Positions 39,490-49,883 of a stretch of DNA of 64,000 nt are shown piece by piece. Where the stretch lies: contig NZ_NUGT01000002.1 of NCBI RefSeq assembly GCF_002574545.1, positions 1 to 64,000 of the forward strand. Reading direction: 5' to 3'. The position numbers were made by a program, and so were the translations under genes. Position 1 is the first letter of the stretch. The number at the start of each line of letters is the position of its first letter. Under the pieces are notes generated by a model, which saw only the letters and a program-made list of their open reading frames with translations, was not told the DNA's origin and searched no databases. Source of the DNA: Bacillus sp. AFS055030. Its GTDB lineage: Bacteria > Bacillota > Bacilli > Bacillales > Bacillaceae_G.

Positions 39490-40011
39490 TCATTTAATAA
39501 GTTGATCCCCAATAAAACGCATCCTTTTATTTATCTGACCTTTCTTACTTTTATCATATAAATCGTATTCTTTTTCTGGTTTCGCATCTGACCAAACGAT
39601 ATAGGCAATTAGATCATTCTTATGATGTTCTAGTCGATCTGTATTCATGTAACTTTCATCCGGCTCCCAGTCGCTTGGTAAATCCTTACTTTCCCTATAG
39701 AAGGACATTTCAAAGATCCTATTTTCACCTTCTATATCCTTCTTTTCTTCATCAATTGGATGTTCCTTACTGTATTTTTCAATTATTTCTTTCAATTCTT
39801 TTAGATTTTTTGGTGGATTTAGAATCATATAATGCTTTTTATAGCGTACCTCTTCATCATTCTTTTTTCCTACGATTTCTTCTGTATTATTTATTTCAAA
39901 AATCTTTATTTCTCCACTTGATTCCTCATTCTTATTACATCCTATTAAGGATAATAAAGGTATAAATATAATAAACATTAAAACGATCATTTTAACATTA
40001 AACTTAATCAC
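39490..40011 (-). CDS. Lipoprotein paired with the DUF3289-like protein
   Basis: A 173-residue exported lipoprotein: basic start MIKFNVK, hydrophobic stretch to residue 24 and lipobox LIGC with the acylated cysteine at 25, followed by NKNEESSGE. The mature part is charged and mixed alpha/beta (ILNPPKNLKELKEIIEKYSKE, FYRESKDLPSDWEPDESYMNTDRLEHHKNDLIAYIVW). It overlaps the upstream large gene by 8 bases, so the two are made together. I do not know the family by name. Being membrane anchored and coupled to an exported protein, it could be a partner, chaperone or immunity protein; this is inference. Confidence 0.75.
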   Translation of the reverse strand: MIKFNVKMIVLMFIIFIPLLSLIGCNKNEESSGEIKIFEINNTEEIVGKKNDEEVRYKKHYMILNPPKNLKELKEIIEKYSKEHPIDEEKKDIEGENRIFEMSFYRESKDLPSDWEPDESYMNTDRLEHHKNDLIAYIVWSDAKPEKEYDLYDKSKKGQINKRMRFIGDQLIK

Positions 40012-42805
40012 TTAAATTCCCCTCAAATGGTATATCCATTTCCATTACAGTAACAAATGGCCTATACTTCCCATCATAATCATCATAATGCTGTAAGACA
40101 AACCAAGAACGGAATCCTGCTAAGTTGACATACACCTTCTCCACATCTGGCTGATCCAACCCGAAATGATCATATAAACGAACACGCATAACACCTTTAA
40201 AGTGATTATTCTCTACAGAATAGTTTTTTACGGTGATGGTATTTCCCCAAGTATCATTTACTGTAATTGTAAGTCCACCTACTCGATCACTCCATGTGCT
40301 AAACGTCGGATAACTAGCATTTCTCTGTACAAAATTATAAAATTCATTTGTATTCTTTGTACTTTTATCAAACTTAAGTGCGGTCAAATTCCCTCCATTA
40401 GTCTTTAGCTCATCAACTAATGCATTTTTGACAAATTCAATATAGGATTTCGTTGTTTCATGCTCACTCGCTTCTTTCGTTAATGTCTGGTTTCTATAAT
40501 CTGTTCCAGTTCCATCTTTAAAATGATCAATCATATCTAAAACAACATCTTCCATATCTCCCATTGAAAATAAACTTGTCGACATATCCTTGAACTCAGA
40601 AAAGAGTATATTCGGGAAATAAGATTCAAGTAATTGAAGTCTGAACATCCAGCTAATGTCTTTTAATTCATCTTCTGTATAATCATTTGTTGTCATATCG
40701 TTCGCTACATTTCCATTTTCATCATAGCCTGCTGGCCTATCTGACTGAAACACTACTGTATCGGAATATTCAGCATAAAACGGACTTGAATCCTCTTTAT
40801 CAGACTTTCCATCTCCGTCACTATCTTTTCGGTCTGGGAAACTTGTTGGAAAGAATCCTTCAAAATGAATCGTTATGCCAAAAATTACGATCGTAAAAGA
40901 TTTTAATTGCCCCATTTCTTGACCATCAGTTAATCCATCTCCGTCAGTATCTTTCTTATTAGGGTCTGAGTAAATTATACCGTATGGTGTTTTCATTCCT
41001 TTAATTTCATAGACGTCGTATAAACCATCCCCATCAGAATCTTTCGGTTCTGTACCTCCATCATCTGAATCATCGCTAGTAACAATGCCATTTGATTTCT
41101 CGTTGCTTTTAGCTAGATAATTTTCTAGGCCAGTTTTCATTGTACTGTTTTTAAACAGCATTTCATTTGAAATATCAGGTTTTGAGTAGTCGATTTCTCT
41201 CCCCCAAAGTTCCAACCATTTTTTCTTATCAACCACCATAAATTCGCCAAAATGAGTAGTTTCCACACTTATTGTATTTTCACTTGTATTTAACTCAGCT
41301 TGAGGGCTTTCATACATTTCTTCATCTGCGTTGTACCAAACAATGGCTAGATCCTTTTCCGAAGAATCTTCTAATTTCGTTTCATCATACGTAAACTTAA
41401 TACTTGCTTTTTCAAATTTCGAGTACGTATTGATGCTTACAGGAGAACCAATAATACCTTGTAAATTAGTTGTTTTAATATTTAGATTGTTAGAGTTACT
41501 AATTCTAGTTGTTTTATTAATGTTATCATTTGTTCTAAACTCAACTTCAACGCTTTTAATTTCTGATTGATCAGGTTGAATCAATGATTTTCTAATTGAT
41601 TGTGTAAAGAGTTCTTTTGTATCCTCGACTCCGTTATTGTCGCTGTCTTTAGCATTCGGATTCGTCTTAAGCGCATATTCATCTCCATCACTTAGCCCAT
41701 CGTTTTCTGTATCAAATGTATTAGGTAATGATTTGAACTGGTGTACTTCAAATCCATCAGTTAAACCATCTTGGTCTGAATCTCCCTTAATTAAATTAGT
41801 TTGATAAGATTGCTCATCTATATTCCTTAGATCGTCTTCATCGATATCTTCATCTGCATCACTTATACCATTTTGATCTGAATCGTATTTTGTTGGGGAA
41901 AGAAATGATCTGACCTCATATTCGGTATGATCTTGCAACCCATCACCATCTGTATCATTTTTAAATGGATTCATTCCCTCTCGGAATTCTATTCCATCTG
42001 TTATAGAGTCGCCATCCGTGTCTGAAGTAGATTCAAAGAATTTTGTGTTAAATGAATAGCCGGCTTTCTCAAGTCCAAATAAAACTTGTTTATATGCATT
42101 TTGATAAGATTTTGCTGCAGGGATTGCAAGATCTTTTTCTAAAAATCCGTTAGCTTTTTCAGACATTTTCACAGCGTTATTCAAATGAGCTTTTAGTTTA
42201 TTACCGTTGTGTTCTACATGATCTGATATATCTTTGAAGATGCCTATAGCATTTTTATTGACGATTTTATCAGATAAATAAAAATTAAAGAGTATATCTG
42301 AAAGGAGTACTTCAGTTGGTACATTAAAATCATTTTTTGTTACATATCCCCAAAGACATATGGTTAGCTTATGTTTGATTTCCATAAGCCGATCACTTTT
42401 AAGAATTTCTTCTTGTATGTATTCCTCTTCAATAGCTTGTTCATATTCATTAATCAATTGTTGAAGTGTATCAAGTTCATTTATATCCCTTTGTTTTAAG
42501 TCTTTGGTATCATCAATTTGCGCGATCAGTTTGGAATCAAACTTAGCATTAGTTTCTTTTATGACTGGTACGAAGCGCTTTAATTCATTAATTGCAGTCT
42601 GATCGTAGATTTTTGCTATTCTAGTATCTTCATAGAATTCATATTCACTTAACCACTGCTTCACATTTCGTTCACTAGAATTTGTATCCCCCCCTTGATT
42701 AGCAACGTTTTTACTCTGGGCATACACAGCTTGACCAGATCCGCTAAGAATCATTACAAAGATCAATAAAAAATTCATTAGTATTCTCACTTTATTTGCC
42801 ATCAT
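40004..42805 (-). CDS. Exported protein with thrombospondin type 3 repeats and DUF3289-like C-terminus
   Basis: A 933-residue protein. Residues 1-30 are a signal peptide ending AVYAQ. Residues 45-255 are helical and charged. Residues 261-400 hold six calcium-loop motifs (DTDGDS, DTDGDG, DSDQNG, DSDQDG, DTENDG, DSDNNG). Residues 415-530 are a beta domain resembling the one preceding VWA domains in other such proteins (KASIKFTYDETKLED, VETTHFGEFMVVD). Three more loops lie at 589-668. Residues 700-925 resemble DUF3289, with VGGLTITVNDTWG, YDHFGLDQPDVEKV and FRSWFVLQHYDDY. The start has GAGGAG upstream, and a possible promoter is TTGGAA-17-TATTTA. It lies where B. subtilis has no such gene. The DUF3289 assignment is from recalled motifs; activity is unknown. 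Confidence 0.8.
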   Translation of the reverse strand: MMANKVRILMNFLLIFVMILSGSGQAVYAQSKNVANQGGDTNSSERNVKQWLSEYEFYEDTRIAKIYDQTAINELKRFVPVIKETNAKFDSKLIAQIDDTKDLKQRDINELDTLQQLINEYEQAIEEEYIQEEILKSDRLMEIKHKLTICLWGYVTKNDFNVPTEVLLSDILFNFYLSDKIVNKNAIGIFKDISDHVEHNGNKLKAHLNNAVKMSEKANGFLEKDLAIPAAKSYQNAYKQVLFGLEKAGYSFNTKFFESTSDTDGDSITDGIEFREGMNPFKNDTDGDGLQDHTEYEVRSFLSPTKYDSDQNGISDADEDIDEDDLRNIDEQSYQTNLIKGDSDQDGLTDGFEVHQFKSLPNTFDTENDGLSDGDEYALKTNPNAKDSDNNGVEDTKELFTQSIRKSLIQPDQSEIKSVEVEFRTNDNINKTTRISNSNNLNIKTTNLQGIIGSPVSINTYSKFEKASIKFTYDETKLEDSSEKDLAIVWYNADEEMYESPQAELNTSENTISVETTHFGEFMVVDKKKWLELWGREIDYSKPDISNEMLFKNSTMKTGLENYLAKSNEKSNGIVTSDDSDDGGTEPKDSDGDGLYDVYEIKGMKTPYGIIYSDPNKKDTDGDGLTDGQEMGQLKSFTIVIFGITIHFEGFFPTSFPDRKDSDGDGKSDKEDSSPFYAEYSDTVVFQSDRPAGYDENGNVANDMTTNDYTEDELKDISWMFRLQLLESYFPNILFSEFKDMSTSLFSMGDMEDVVLDMIDHFKDGTGTDYRNQTLTKEASEHETTKSYIEFVKNALVDELKTNGGNLTALKFDKSTKNTNEFYNFVQRNASYPTFSTWSDRVGGLTITVNDTWGNTITVKNYSVENNHFKGVMRVRLYDHFGLDQPDVEKVYVNLAGFRSWFVLQHYDDYDGKYRPFVTVMEMDIPFEGNLSD

Positions 42806-43499
42806 ATTTGTCTCCTCTATTAAAATAGTAATTTTCCTAAATACGATATCTCGAGTTCTATTCCAAAGAAATATTATCTAAATCCTAAAGATAACTGATT
42901 AAATCTAACTACATGTAAGTGTTTTTTTGTAATGCAAAATGCAACTAGTTAGTAAAAGTAAGTGATAGTTGAATTTTATATACAAAACAATATGAGTGCG
43001 GAATTTTCTGTGAAATAAAAAGTAAGCAGACAAGAATAGTTAAAGTTAATTATTTTTTAACTTACTAGATATGTTTTTCTGTTAACAAATTAATGGATCT
43101 TGTTTGGCTCCTAAGTGTTTTTTTGAAGCATGTTAAGGGATGATTGGTGGTTCTTGGAATGCGGAATAATGTCAAAAATATTGTAGAGGTTAAAAAAACA
43201 GTATTAGCTCCTATCGTTCTAGAGGGAAAAATCCATTTCTCTCCTTTCCTCCCAAAAAAATAACTAAGTAATAGTTTACAGATTAAAAATATGGAATAAA
43301 AGGTAAATTTTCCCTAAAATATTATTATCCGCCATATGTATAATGAACTTTCTTTAGCGATTGAACCTATATATAGTCAGATTCCTTTAAAACTTTTGTT
43401 TATGTAAATGTAAAAAATTGGAAACAATATTTTCATTCTTTGAGCCTTCTTTTTCTATTAATCGAAGAATTGAAGTTAAGAAAGTAGCGGTTTGAGGCA
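42806..43499. other. Gene-free gap between the accessory unit and engB
   Basis: About 690 AT-rich bases with no frame having a ribosome-binding site on either strand. Short A/T runs and stop codons are dense. On the minus strand TTGGAA, 17 bases and TATTTA near 42840-42870 may promote the large exported-protein gene. Nothing else is supported. Confidence 0.5.
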
Positions 43500-43537
43500 C
43501 AAAAAAACTGGTGGAATGTTCTCCACCAGTTTTTTTA
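43499..43537 (-). terminator. engB terminator
   Basis: AAAAAAACTGGTGGA, short loop, TCCACCAGTTTTTTT; overlaps the engB stop. Confidence 0.9.
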
Positions 43538-44119
43538 TTTACACATACGATCAATTACAGACCATGCTTTTTCTTTCCCCATACCAGTTTCAGATGAGAA
43601 TAAAATTAATTCATCTCCTTCTTCAATCTGTAACTTTTCACGAACTACTTTTGCATGTTTATCCCATTTTCCTTTTGGGATTTTATCAGCTTTAGTAGCT
43701 ACTATGATGACTGGGATCCCGTAATGCTTTAAGAAATCATACATCATTACATCATCTTCTGTTGGTGAATGACGTAAATCTACGAGTAATATAACAGCTC
43801 TTAATTGCTCACGAGTTGTTATATATGTTTCGATCATTTTACCCCATGCTTCTCTTTCCTTTTTGGAAACTTTCGCATAACCATAACCTGGTACATCAAC
43901 GTAGAAAAGCTGTTCATTAATTAGAAAGAAATTTAATGTTTGAGTTTTTCCAGGTTTTGATGATGTTCGGGCTAATGCTTTACGATTTAACATTTTATTT
44001 ATAAATGAAGATTTCCCAACATTTGAACGACCTGCCAAAGCGATTTCAGGAAATTGTGTATCTGGATATTGATTTGGTCGGACTGCACTTATGACAATAT
44101 CCGCTGTTGTTACTTTCAT
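43535..44119 (-). CDS. engB: Ribosome biogenesis GTPase EngB (YsxC/YihA)
   Basis: An essential GTPase for 50S assembly. The 194 residues contain G1 ([13 protein letters not shown]), G2 ([13 protein letters not shown]), G3 ([13 protein letters not shown]), G4 (VATKADKI) and a G5-like LFSSETGMG. It overlaps the lonA stop by 4 bases and is cotranscribed with it. Confidence 0.97.
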   Translation of the reverse strand: MKVTTADIVISAVRPNQYPDTQFPEIALAGRSNVGKSSFINKMLNRKALARTSSKPGKTQTLNFFLINEQLFYVDVPGYGYAKVSKKEREAWGKMIETYITTREQLRAVILLVDLRHSPTEDDVMMYDFLKHYGIPVIIVATKADKIPKGKWDKHAKVVREKLQIEEGDELILFSSETGMGKEKAWSVIDRMCK

Positions 44120-46440
44120 TTTTTCACTCCTACTATTGCATGCGCAAGTACTTCATCTAAATGTGAAACAGGAATAACAGTTAAACCTTCTTTCACCAAT
44201 GGTGGAATATCTTCTAAATCTTTTTCGTTCTCTTTTGGTATGATAACAGTCGTTAAACCTGCACGATGCGCACTAAGCATTTTTTCTTTTAACCCACCAA
44301 TTGGTAATACGCGACCACGTAATGTGATTTCTCCAGTCATTCCAACCTCTTTACGAATTGGTTTATTTGTTAATGCCGAAATCAATGCTGTAGCCATCGT
44401 TATACCAGCTGAAGGACCATCTTTTGGAACAGCACCTTCTGGAACATGAATATGAATATCATATTTCTCGTGGAAATTTTCGTCAATATTCAGCTCTTCT
44501 GCTTTTGAGCGAATATAGCTAAACGCAGCCTGTGCTGATTCCTTCATTACATCCCCTAGCTTACCAGTTAAAGTTAGTTTACCCTTTCCTGGATATAGTG
44601 ATACTTCAATAGAAAGTGTGTCTCCACCAAATGCAGTATACGCTAAACCAGTTGCTACCCCGATTTGGTCTTCACTTTCCATTTGACCATAAGAGAATGT
44701 TTTCTTACCTAAAAATTCTTCAATATTTTTATCGGTAAAGATTATTTTTTGTCTTTCGTTTGAAACGATCAACTTAGCAGCTTTTCTACATAATGTAGCT
44801 AAAACTCGCTCTAAAGACCTAACTCCAGCTTCTCGTGTATAATGACGAATAATTGTAACCAATGCACTTTCACGAATTTGTACAGTAGATTTATTTAAGC
44901 CATGCTCAGCTAATTTTTTAGGGAATAAATGTTTTTTTGCTATATTAACTTTTTCAAGTTCAGTATATCCAGATAAAGTAATAATTTCCATTCGATCACG
45001 CAATGGACCTGGAATAGTTGATAAATCATTTGCAGTAGCTACAAATAATACTTGAGATAAATCAAATGGCTCTTCGATGTAATGATCACTAAAAGTATGA
45101 TTTTGCTCAGGGTCCAAAACTTCTAACATTGCTGAAGCTGGATCTCCTCTAAAATCGCTAGACATTTTATCAATTTCATCTAGTAAGAATACAGGATTAT
45201 TTGTTCCTGCTTTCTTCATACCTTGGATAATACGACCCGGCATAGCTCCAATGTAAGTTCTTCTATGTCCTCTTATTTCTGATTCATCTCTAACGCCACC
45301 TAGAGAAACACGTACAAAGTTTCTAGACAAAGCGTTTGCGATTGATTTCGCTAAAGATGTTTTACCAACACCAGGAGGACCAGCTAGACATAAAATTGGG
45401 CCACGCAATGAATTTGTAAGTTGTTGAACAGCTAAATATTCTAAAATTCTTTCTTTTACTTTTTCAAGACCTTCGTGTTCATTATTTAGTATCTTTTCAG
45501 AACGATGTATATCTAGTGTGTCTTCTGTTTGCTTAGACCATGGTAGTGCTACCATCCAATCTAAATATGTACGAACTACACCTGCCTCAGCAGCATTAGG
45601 AGGAAGTTTCTCATATCTAGCTAATTCTTTTAACACTACTTCCTTCGTTTCTTCTGGCATATTAGCTTCTTCAATTTTTGTTAAAAACTTATCAACTTCT
45701 TCGGTCTTACCTTCACGATCACCTAGCTCACGTTGAATTACCTTTAGTTGCTCTCTTAAGAAATATTCTTTTTGAGTTTTATCAATATTTTTCTTAACTT
45801 GTAAACCAATCTTTTCTTCAAGCTTTAATAATTCTTTTTCATCTTGAAGGAAATTTAAGATAATATGTATTCGTTCTGTAACATCAATTGTTGCTAATAT
45901 TTTTTGTTTTTCTTCTTCCCTTAATGGAATTGAATCGATCATTGCATCTGCAAGTTTACCTGGACGGTCTTGCTTAACAATTGAAGCAATCGTCTCTGGT
46001 AAGATACGCTTTGATAATTTACTGTATTGTTTAAAATGCTGCAATAAAGTTCTCATTAAAGCACGTAGCTCTTTAGATTCGTCTTCTACATCTGGATATT
46101 CTTCTACCTTTGCAGTTAAGAAATCATTTTGATCAATAATTGATTTTATTTTCCCTCTGTGTAATCCTTCTACAGTGATACGAACAGTGCCATTTGGAAG
46201 TGTAATCTTTTGTGTTAATTTAGCTAAAGTTCCAAATTGGTACAATTCGTCAATCTTTGGATTTTCTGTATCTGCATCTATTTGAGTAACAACAAAAATT
46301 AAATGATCTAACTCATCAGCTTCTTGTATAGCCTTTATCGATTTCATTCTTCCTACATCTAGATGTGCAATAGTGGCAGGAAATACACTAATTCCTCTTA
46401 AAGGTAGGAGGGGTACAACTTTTTCTTTTGTAACATTCAT
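44116..46440 (-). CDS. lonA: ATP-dependent protease LonA
   Basis: LonA degrades misfolded and regulatory proteins. The 774-residue protein has the substrate-binding N-domain (1-200), AAA+ module ([25 protein letters not shown]) and C-terminal protease with the Ser-Lys dyad ([13 protein letters not shown] serine; [14 protein letters not shown] lysine). ATG follows GGAGGTG. An exact palindrome overlaps its promoter. Confidence 0.98.
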   Translation of the reverse strand: MNVTKEKVVPLLPLRGISVFPATIAHLDVGRMKSIKAIQEADELDHLIFVVTQIDADTENPKIDELYQFGTLAKLTQKITLPNGTVRITVEGLHRGKIKSIIDQNDFLTAKVEEYPDVEDESKELRALMRTLLQHFKQYSKLSKRILPETIASIVKQDRPGKLADAMIDSIPLREEEKQKILATIDVTERIHIILNFLQDEKELLKLEEKIGLQVKKNIDKTQKEYFLREQLKVIQRELGDREGKTEEVDKFLTKIEEANMPEETKEVVLKELARYEKLPPNAAEAGVVRTYLDWMVALPWSKQTEDTLDIHRSEKILNNEHEGLEKVKERILEYLAVQQLTNSLRGPILCLAGPPGVGKTSLAKSIANALSRNFVRVSLGGVRDESEIRGHRRTYIGAMPGRIIQGMKKAGTNNPVFLLDEIDKMSSDFRGDPASAMLEVLDPEQNHTFSDHYIEEPFDLSQVLFVATANDLSTIPGPLRDRMEIITLSGYTELEKVNIAKKHLFPKKLAEHGLNKSTVQIRESALVTIIRHYTREAGVRSLERVLATLCRKAAKLIVSNERQKIIFTDKNIEEFLGKKTFSYGQMESEDQIGVATGLAYTAFGGDTLSIEVSLYPGKGKLTLTGKLGDVMKESAQAAFSYIRSKAEELNIDENFHEKYDIHIHVPEGAVPKDGPSAGITMATALISALTNKPIRKEVGMTGEITLRGRVLPIGGLKEKMLSAHRAGLTTVIIPKENEKDLEDIPPLVKEGLTVIPVSHLDEVLAHAIVGVKK

Positions 46441-46476
46441 TACGTTACACCTCCATGTTTTTCATTCTATTTAGTT

Positions 46477-46512
46477 ATTTTACCTTAACATATATATCAT
46501 TTACAATGATAT
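46477..46512 (-). promoter_or_regulatory. lonA promoter with palindromic operator-like site
   Basis: The minus strand has TTGTAA (46501-46506), 18 bases and TAAAAT (46477-46482). The -35 sits inside the perfect palindrome ATATCATT-TAC-AATGATAT (46494-46512). This is not the tandem GGTCAAA heptad of CtsR. The protein that would bind is unknown. Confidence 0.55.
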
Positions 46513-46630
46513 GCATTAAAAGAAAAAAAGAAGCGACAAAATCCATCAAAAACTGTCTAGAACATAACATAAATAATTGTTTTTAGCGATTTTATTGATT
46601 AACACTAAAAGCAAATCATTTCTACAAAAT

Positions 46631-46724
46631 AAAAAGTGTTCGATCAATTCATTGAAAAATAGAATGCAAAAATAGTTTGTATTCTTTATTTATTCAATAT
46701 GAAATGATTCGAACACTTCTTTTT
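46631..46724 (-). terminator. lonB terminator
   Basis: AAAAAGTGTTCGA (46631-46643) pairs with TCGAACACTT (46709-46718) and adjacent T's, with further internal pairing; a T tract follows on the minus strand. Confidence 0.7.
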
Positions 46725-46726
46725 AT

Positions 46727-48424
46727 CTACATAGATTGCGATTGATTCTCTTCAAACAATGTTAATTGCTGGAAATCATTTTTTGTTTGAGTTGGTAATT
46801 CAAATTTCCAATTATCTTTAAAGACTTCGTGGAGAACTTTTTCAATGCGATCTACTGCTAATATTTCTACATCTTTATACTGATGTATTGTAGCTTGATC
46901 GTTGTCTTTCGGTACAATAATTTTAGTTGCTCCTGCTTTAACCGCTGCCTTTACTTTTTCTGGAACACCACCAACTGGTTTGACATCGCCTTGAATACTC
47001 ATTTCACCAGTCAAAGCGATTGTATTTAATACTGGGACATTATTAACAGCTGAAAAAATACCTACTACCATGGCAATCCCTGCCGATGGGCCGTCAATTA
47101 ATGCACCACTCGGAAAATTAATGTGAATCGTATAGTCATCGATTGGTACACCAATTTTTCGTAAGACTGTCGTAACGTTTTCTAATGAGCCTTTTGCCAT
47201 ACTTTTTCTGCGAATCGATTTAGCTTGATTACCTAAGCTTTCTTCTTCAACAATTCCAGTAATTGTAATTGTACCTTTACCGATTTCTTTTGCTTTCATT
47301 GCACTAACTTCAATTGGTAGTAACGCACCAATATTTGCTCCATAAACAGCTAAACCGTTTACCAATCCTACAGTAGGAGCTTCTGGAATTTTGTTAACAA
47401 GTCTTGGTGATAAACGACTGACAGATACAACCCACTCAATATCATCTTCAATTAATTCTTTTCGACCAGAAGTTAAAACCATACCACCAGCTAACTGAAT
47501 TAAGTTTATCGCTTCACGACCATTTTTTGCATATGTACCAACTAATTCTAACGCTTTTTCTGAAAGACTTAATTCAATTTTTTCAGCAGATCGTTTAGCT
47601 ACTGCTTGAATTTCATCTTGTTCTAATTCTCTAAAAAATATTTCTAAACAACGTGAACGAATTGCCGGCGGGATATCTTCCGGTGATCTTGTTGTTGCAC
47701 CCACTAATCTGAAATCTGCTGGTAAACCGTGTTTGAAAATTTCATGAATATGTGCGGGGATAGAAGGATTTTCTTCTTGGTAATATGCACTCTCAAATTT
47801 CACTTTACGGTCTTCAAGTACTTTCAGCATTTTATTCATTTGAATTGGATGAAGCTCACCTATTTCATCAATAAATAAAATACCTCCATGCGCATCGGTT
47901 ACAGCACCTTTTTTAGGTTGAGGAACACCCGCTTGCCCCATCGCACCTGCGCCTTGATAGATTGGATCGTGAACTGAACCAATTAAAGGATCTGCAATTC
48001 CTCTTTCATCAAACCTAGCAGTTGTTGCGTCTAATTCGATAAATACTGCATCTTGTTTAAACGGTGTATTCGGGCTCTTTTTCGCTTCTTCTAATACAAG
48101 TCTTGCTGCTGCCGTTTTTCCGACACCAGGAGGCCCATAAATGATCACATGTTGAGGATTCGCACTGCAAAGTGAAGCTTTTAATGCTTTTATTCCATCC
48201 TCTTGGCCAACTATATCATCAAAAGTGGTTGGTCTAACTCTTTCTGCTAACGGAACTGTTAACGAGATTGACTTTAATTTACGTAACTGCTCCATTTCTT
48301 TTTTAGATTCCCTATCAATCGAAACTTTAGTTGTTCGTTGACCTTTTAATAAATGAATAAAATACAATGCAACGATTGTACCTAATGCTAATTGAGCTAA
48401 TAAAATAATAGTTGTTAAACTCAT
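46727..48424 (-). CDS. lonB: Forespore protease LonB
   Basis: A Lon-type protease made in the forespore. Unlike LonA the 565-residue protein begins with a membrane segment (ILLAQLALGTIVALYFIHLL) and lacks the long N-domain. AAA+ motifs are [14 protein letters not shown] and ILFIDEIGELH; the protease serine is in LIDGPSAGIAMV and the lysine in GGVPEKVKAAVKAG. It lies between clpX and lonA as in B. subtilis. Confidence 0.96.
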   Translation of the reverse strand: MSLTTIILLAQLALGTIVALYFIHLLKGQRTTKVSIDRESKKEMEQLRKLKSISLTVPLAERVRPTTFDDIVGQEDGIKALKASLCSANPQHVIIYGPPGVGKTAAARLVLEEAKKSPNTPFKQDAVFIELDATTARFDERGIADPLIGSVHDPIYQGAGAMGQAGVPQPKKGAVTDAHGGILFIDEIGELHPIQMNKMLKVLEDRKVKFESAYYQEENPSIPAHIHEIFKHGLPADFRLVGATTRSPEDIPPAIRSRCLEIFFRELEQDEIQAVAKRSAEKIELSLSEKALELVGTYAKNGREAINLIQLAGGMVLTSGRKELIEDDIEWVVSVSRLSPRLVNKIPEAPTVGLVNGLAVYGANIGALLPIEVSAMKAKEIGKGTITITGIVEEESLGNQAKSIRRKSMAKGSLENVTTVLRKIGVPIDDYTIHINFPSGALIDGPSAGIAMVVGIFSAVNNVPVLNTIALTGEMSIQGDVKPVGGVPEKVKAAVKAGATKIIVPKDNDQATIHQYKDVEILAVDRIEKVLHEVFKDNWKFELPTQTKNDFQQLTLFEENQSQSM

Positions 48425-48456
48425 TCTTTACCCCTCCACTGAAGTAGAAATTACTT

Positions 48457-48488
48457 TTAGTATCGCCCTTAAAATGGAAGGATAAACC
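48457..48488 (-). promoter_or_regulatory. Candidate sigma-F/sigma-G promoter of lonB
   Basis: On the minus strand GTTTA (48483-48487), about 14 bases, then GGGCGATACTAA (48457-48468). The GG-rich -10 fits forespore sigma factors; B. subtilis lonB is sigma-F controlled. Confidence 0.55.
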
Positions 48489-48578
48489 AATTTTAAAAAT
48501 TAAAGACATGGTGTACCTAGTAAAATCCCAATGCATTTATAAAAAATTCAAAAAACTCACTAAAAAAAGGTGAAAATA

Positions 48579-48608
48579 AAAAACCAAATGCAAATGCATT
48601 TGGTTTTT
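48579..48608 (-). terminator. clpX terminator
   Basis: AAAAACCAAATGCA, 2-base loop, TGCATTTGGTTTTT: a perfect 14-bp stem directly after clpX, with a T tract on the minus strand. Confidence 0.88.
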
Positions 48609-48611
48609 TAT

Positions 48612-49883
48612 TTATGCTAATTTATTTGCTTTTTTCTTTAACTCTAATTCTGTTCCATCTTCTAATACAAGCTTTGGAGCTGCACCAGTTTTAACAGTTT
48701 CTGCTGAGATAATACATTTTTGAATATCCTCACGTGAAGGTAATTCAAACATAATATCTAACATAATCCCTTCAATGATCGAACGTAGTCCACGAGCTCC
48801 AGTTTTACGCTCAATTGCTTTTTTAGCAATTTCAGTTAAAGCGCTATCCTCAAACTCAAGTTCAACTTGGTCAAGCTCTAGCAATTTTTGATATTGCTTA
48901 ATTAAAGCATTTTTAGGTTTAGTTAAAATTTCAACTAATGATGCTTCATCAAGTTGCTCTAAATTAGCTAAAACTGGTAAACGTCCAATGAACTCTGGAA
49001 TTAAACCAAAGCGTAATAAGTCTTCTGGTAATACGTGGTTTAGGATTTCTTTTGAGCTTAAATCGCTCTTTTCAGAATCTCCACTGAAACCAATTACCTT
49101 TTTACCTAAACGACGTTTGATAATTTGTTCGATGCCATCAAATGCTCCACCACAAATAAATAAAATATTTGTCGTATCAATTTGAATGAATTCTTGATGT
49201 GGATGTTTACGACCACCTTGAGGAGGTACACTTGCAACAGTTCCTTCAAGAATTTTTAAAAGTGCTTGCTGAACACCTTCACCTGATACATCACGTGTAA
49301 TTGATGGGTTTTCAGACTTACGTGCAACTTTATCAATTTCATCGATATAAATAATACCTTTTTCAGCACGTTCTACATCATAATCAGCTGCTTGGATTAA
49401 TTTTAAAAGAATGTTTTCAACATCTTCCCCAACATATCCAGCCTCTGTTAATGAAGTTGCATCTGCAATCGCAAATGGTACATTTAAAATACGTGCTAAA
49501 GTTTGAGCTAGTAATGTTTTACCACTACCAGTTGGCCCAATCATTGCAATATTACTTTTTGATAACTCAACCTCATCAATTTTACTGTTTGAATTAATAC
49601 GTTTGTAGTGATTATAAACAGCAACTGATAAGGCTTTTTTTGCATTGTCTTGACCAATAACATATTCATCAAGAATTTCGCAAATCTCTTTCGGTTTCGG
49701 AACGTCTTTAAACTCTACTTCCTCTTCTTTTGCTAGCTCTTCTTGAACAATTTCAGTACAAAGCTCAATACATTCGTCACAAATATATACACCAGGTCCT
49801 GCCACTAATTTTCTAACCTGAGACTGTGACTTCCCACAGAACGAACATTTTAGCTGTCCTTTTTCTTCGTTAAATTTGAACAT
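48612..49883 (-). CDS. clpX: ClpX, unfoldase of the ClpXP protease
   Basis: ClpX unfolds substrates and feeds ClpP. Zinc ligands C13, C16, C35 and C38 form the N-domain ([12 protein letters not shown]). Walker A is [12 protein letters not shown], the pore loop follows AGYVGEDV, Walker B is IIYIDEIDK, and the ClpP-binding loop is KKVIGFSGD. Length 423 is standard. Confidence 0.98.
   Translation of the reverse strand: MFKFNEEKGQLKCSFCGKSQSQVRKLVAGPGVYICDECIELCTEIVQEELAKEEEVEFKDVPKPKEICEILDEYVIGQDNAKKALSVAVYNHYKRINSNSKIDEVELSKSNIAMIGPTGSGKTLLAQTLARILNVPFAIADATSLTEAGYVGEDVENILLKLIQAADYDVERAEKGIIYIDEIDKVARKSENPSITRDVSGEGVQQALLKILEGTVASVPPQGGRKHPHQEFIQIDTTNILFICGGAFDGIEQIIKRRLGKKVIGFSGDSEKSDLSSKEILNHVLPEDLLRFGLIPEFIGRLPVLANLEQLDEASLVEILTKPKNALIKQYQKLLELDQVELEFEDSALTEIAKKAIERKTGARGLRSIIEGIMLDIMFELPSREDIQKCIISAETVKTGAAPKLVLEDGTELELKKKANKLA

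Noticed and set aside
39490-42805. Prophage or integrative element at the accessory pair
   Set aside because: No integrase, attachment repeats, tRNA target or phage genes are visible on either side.
46494-46512. Fur/PerR/Zur box at lonA
   Set aside because: Those boxes are 7-1-7 with TGATAAT or TTATAAT halves; this palindrome is 8-3-8 with ATATCATT halves.
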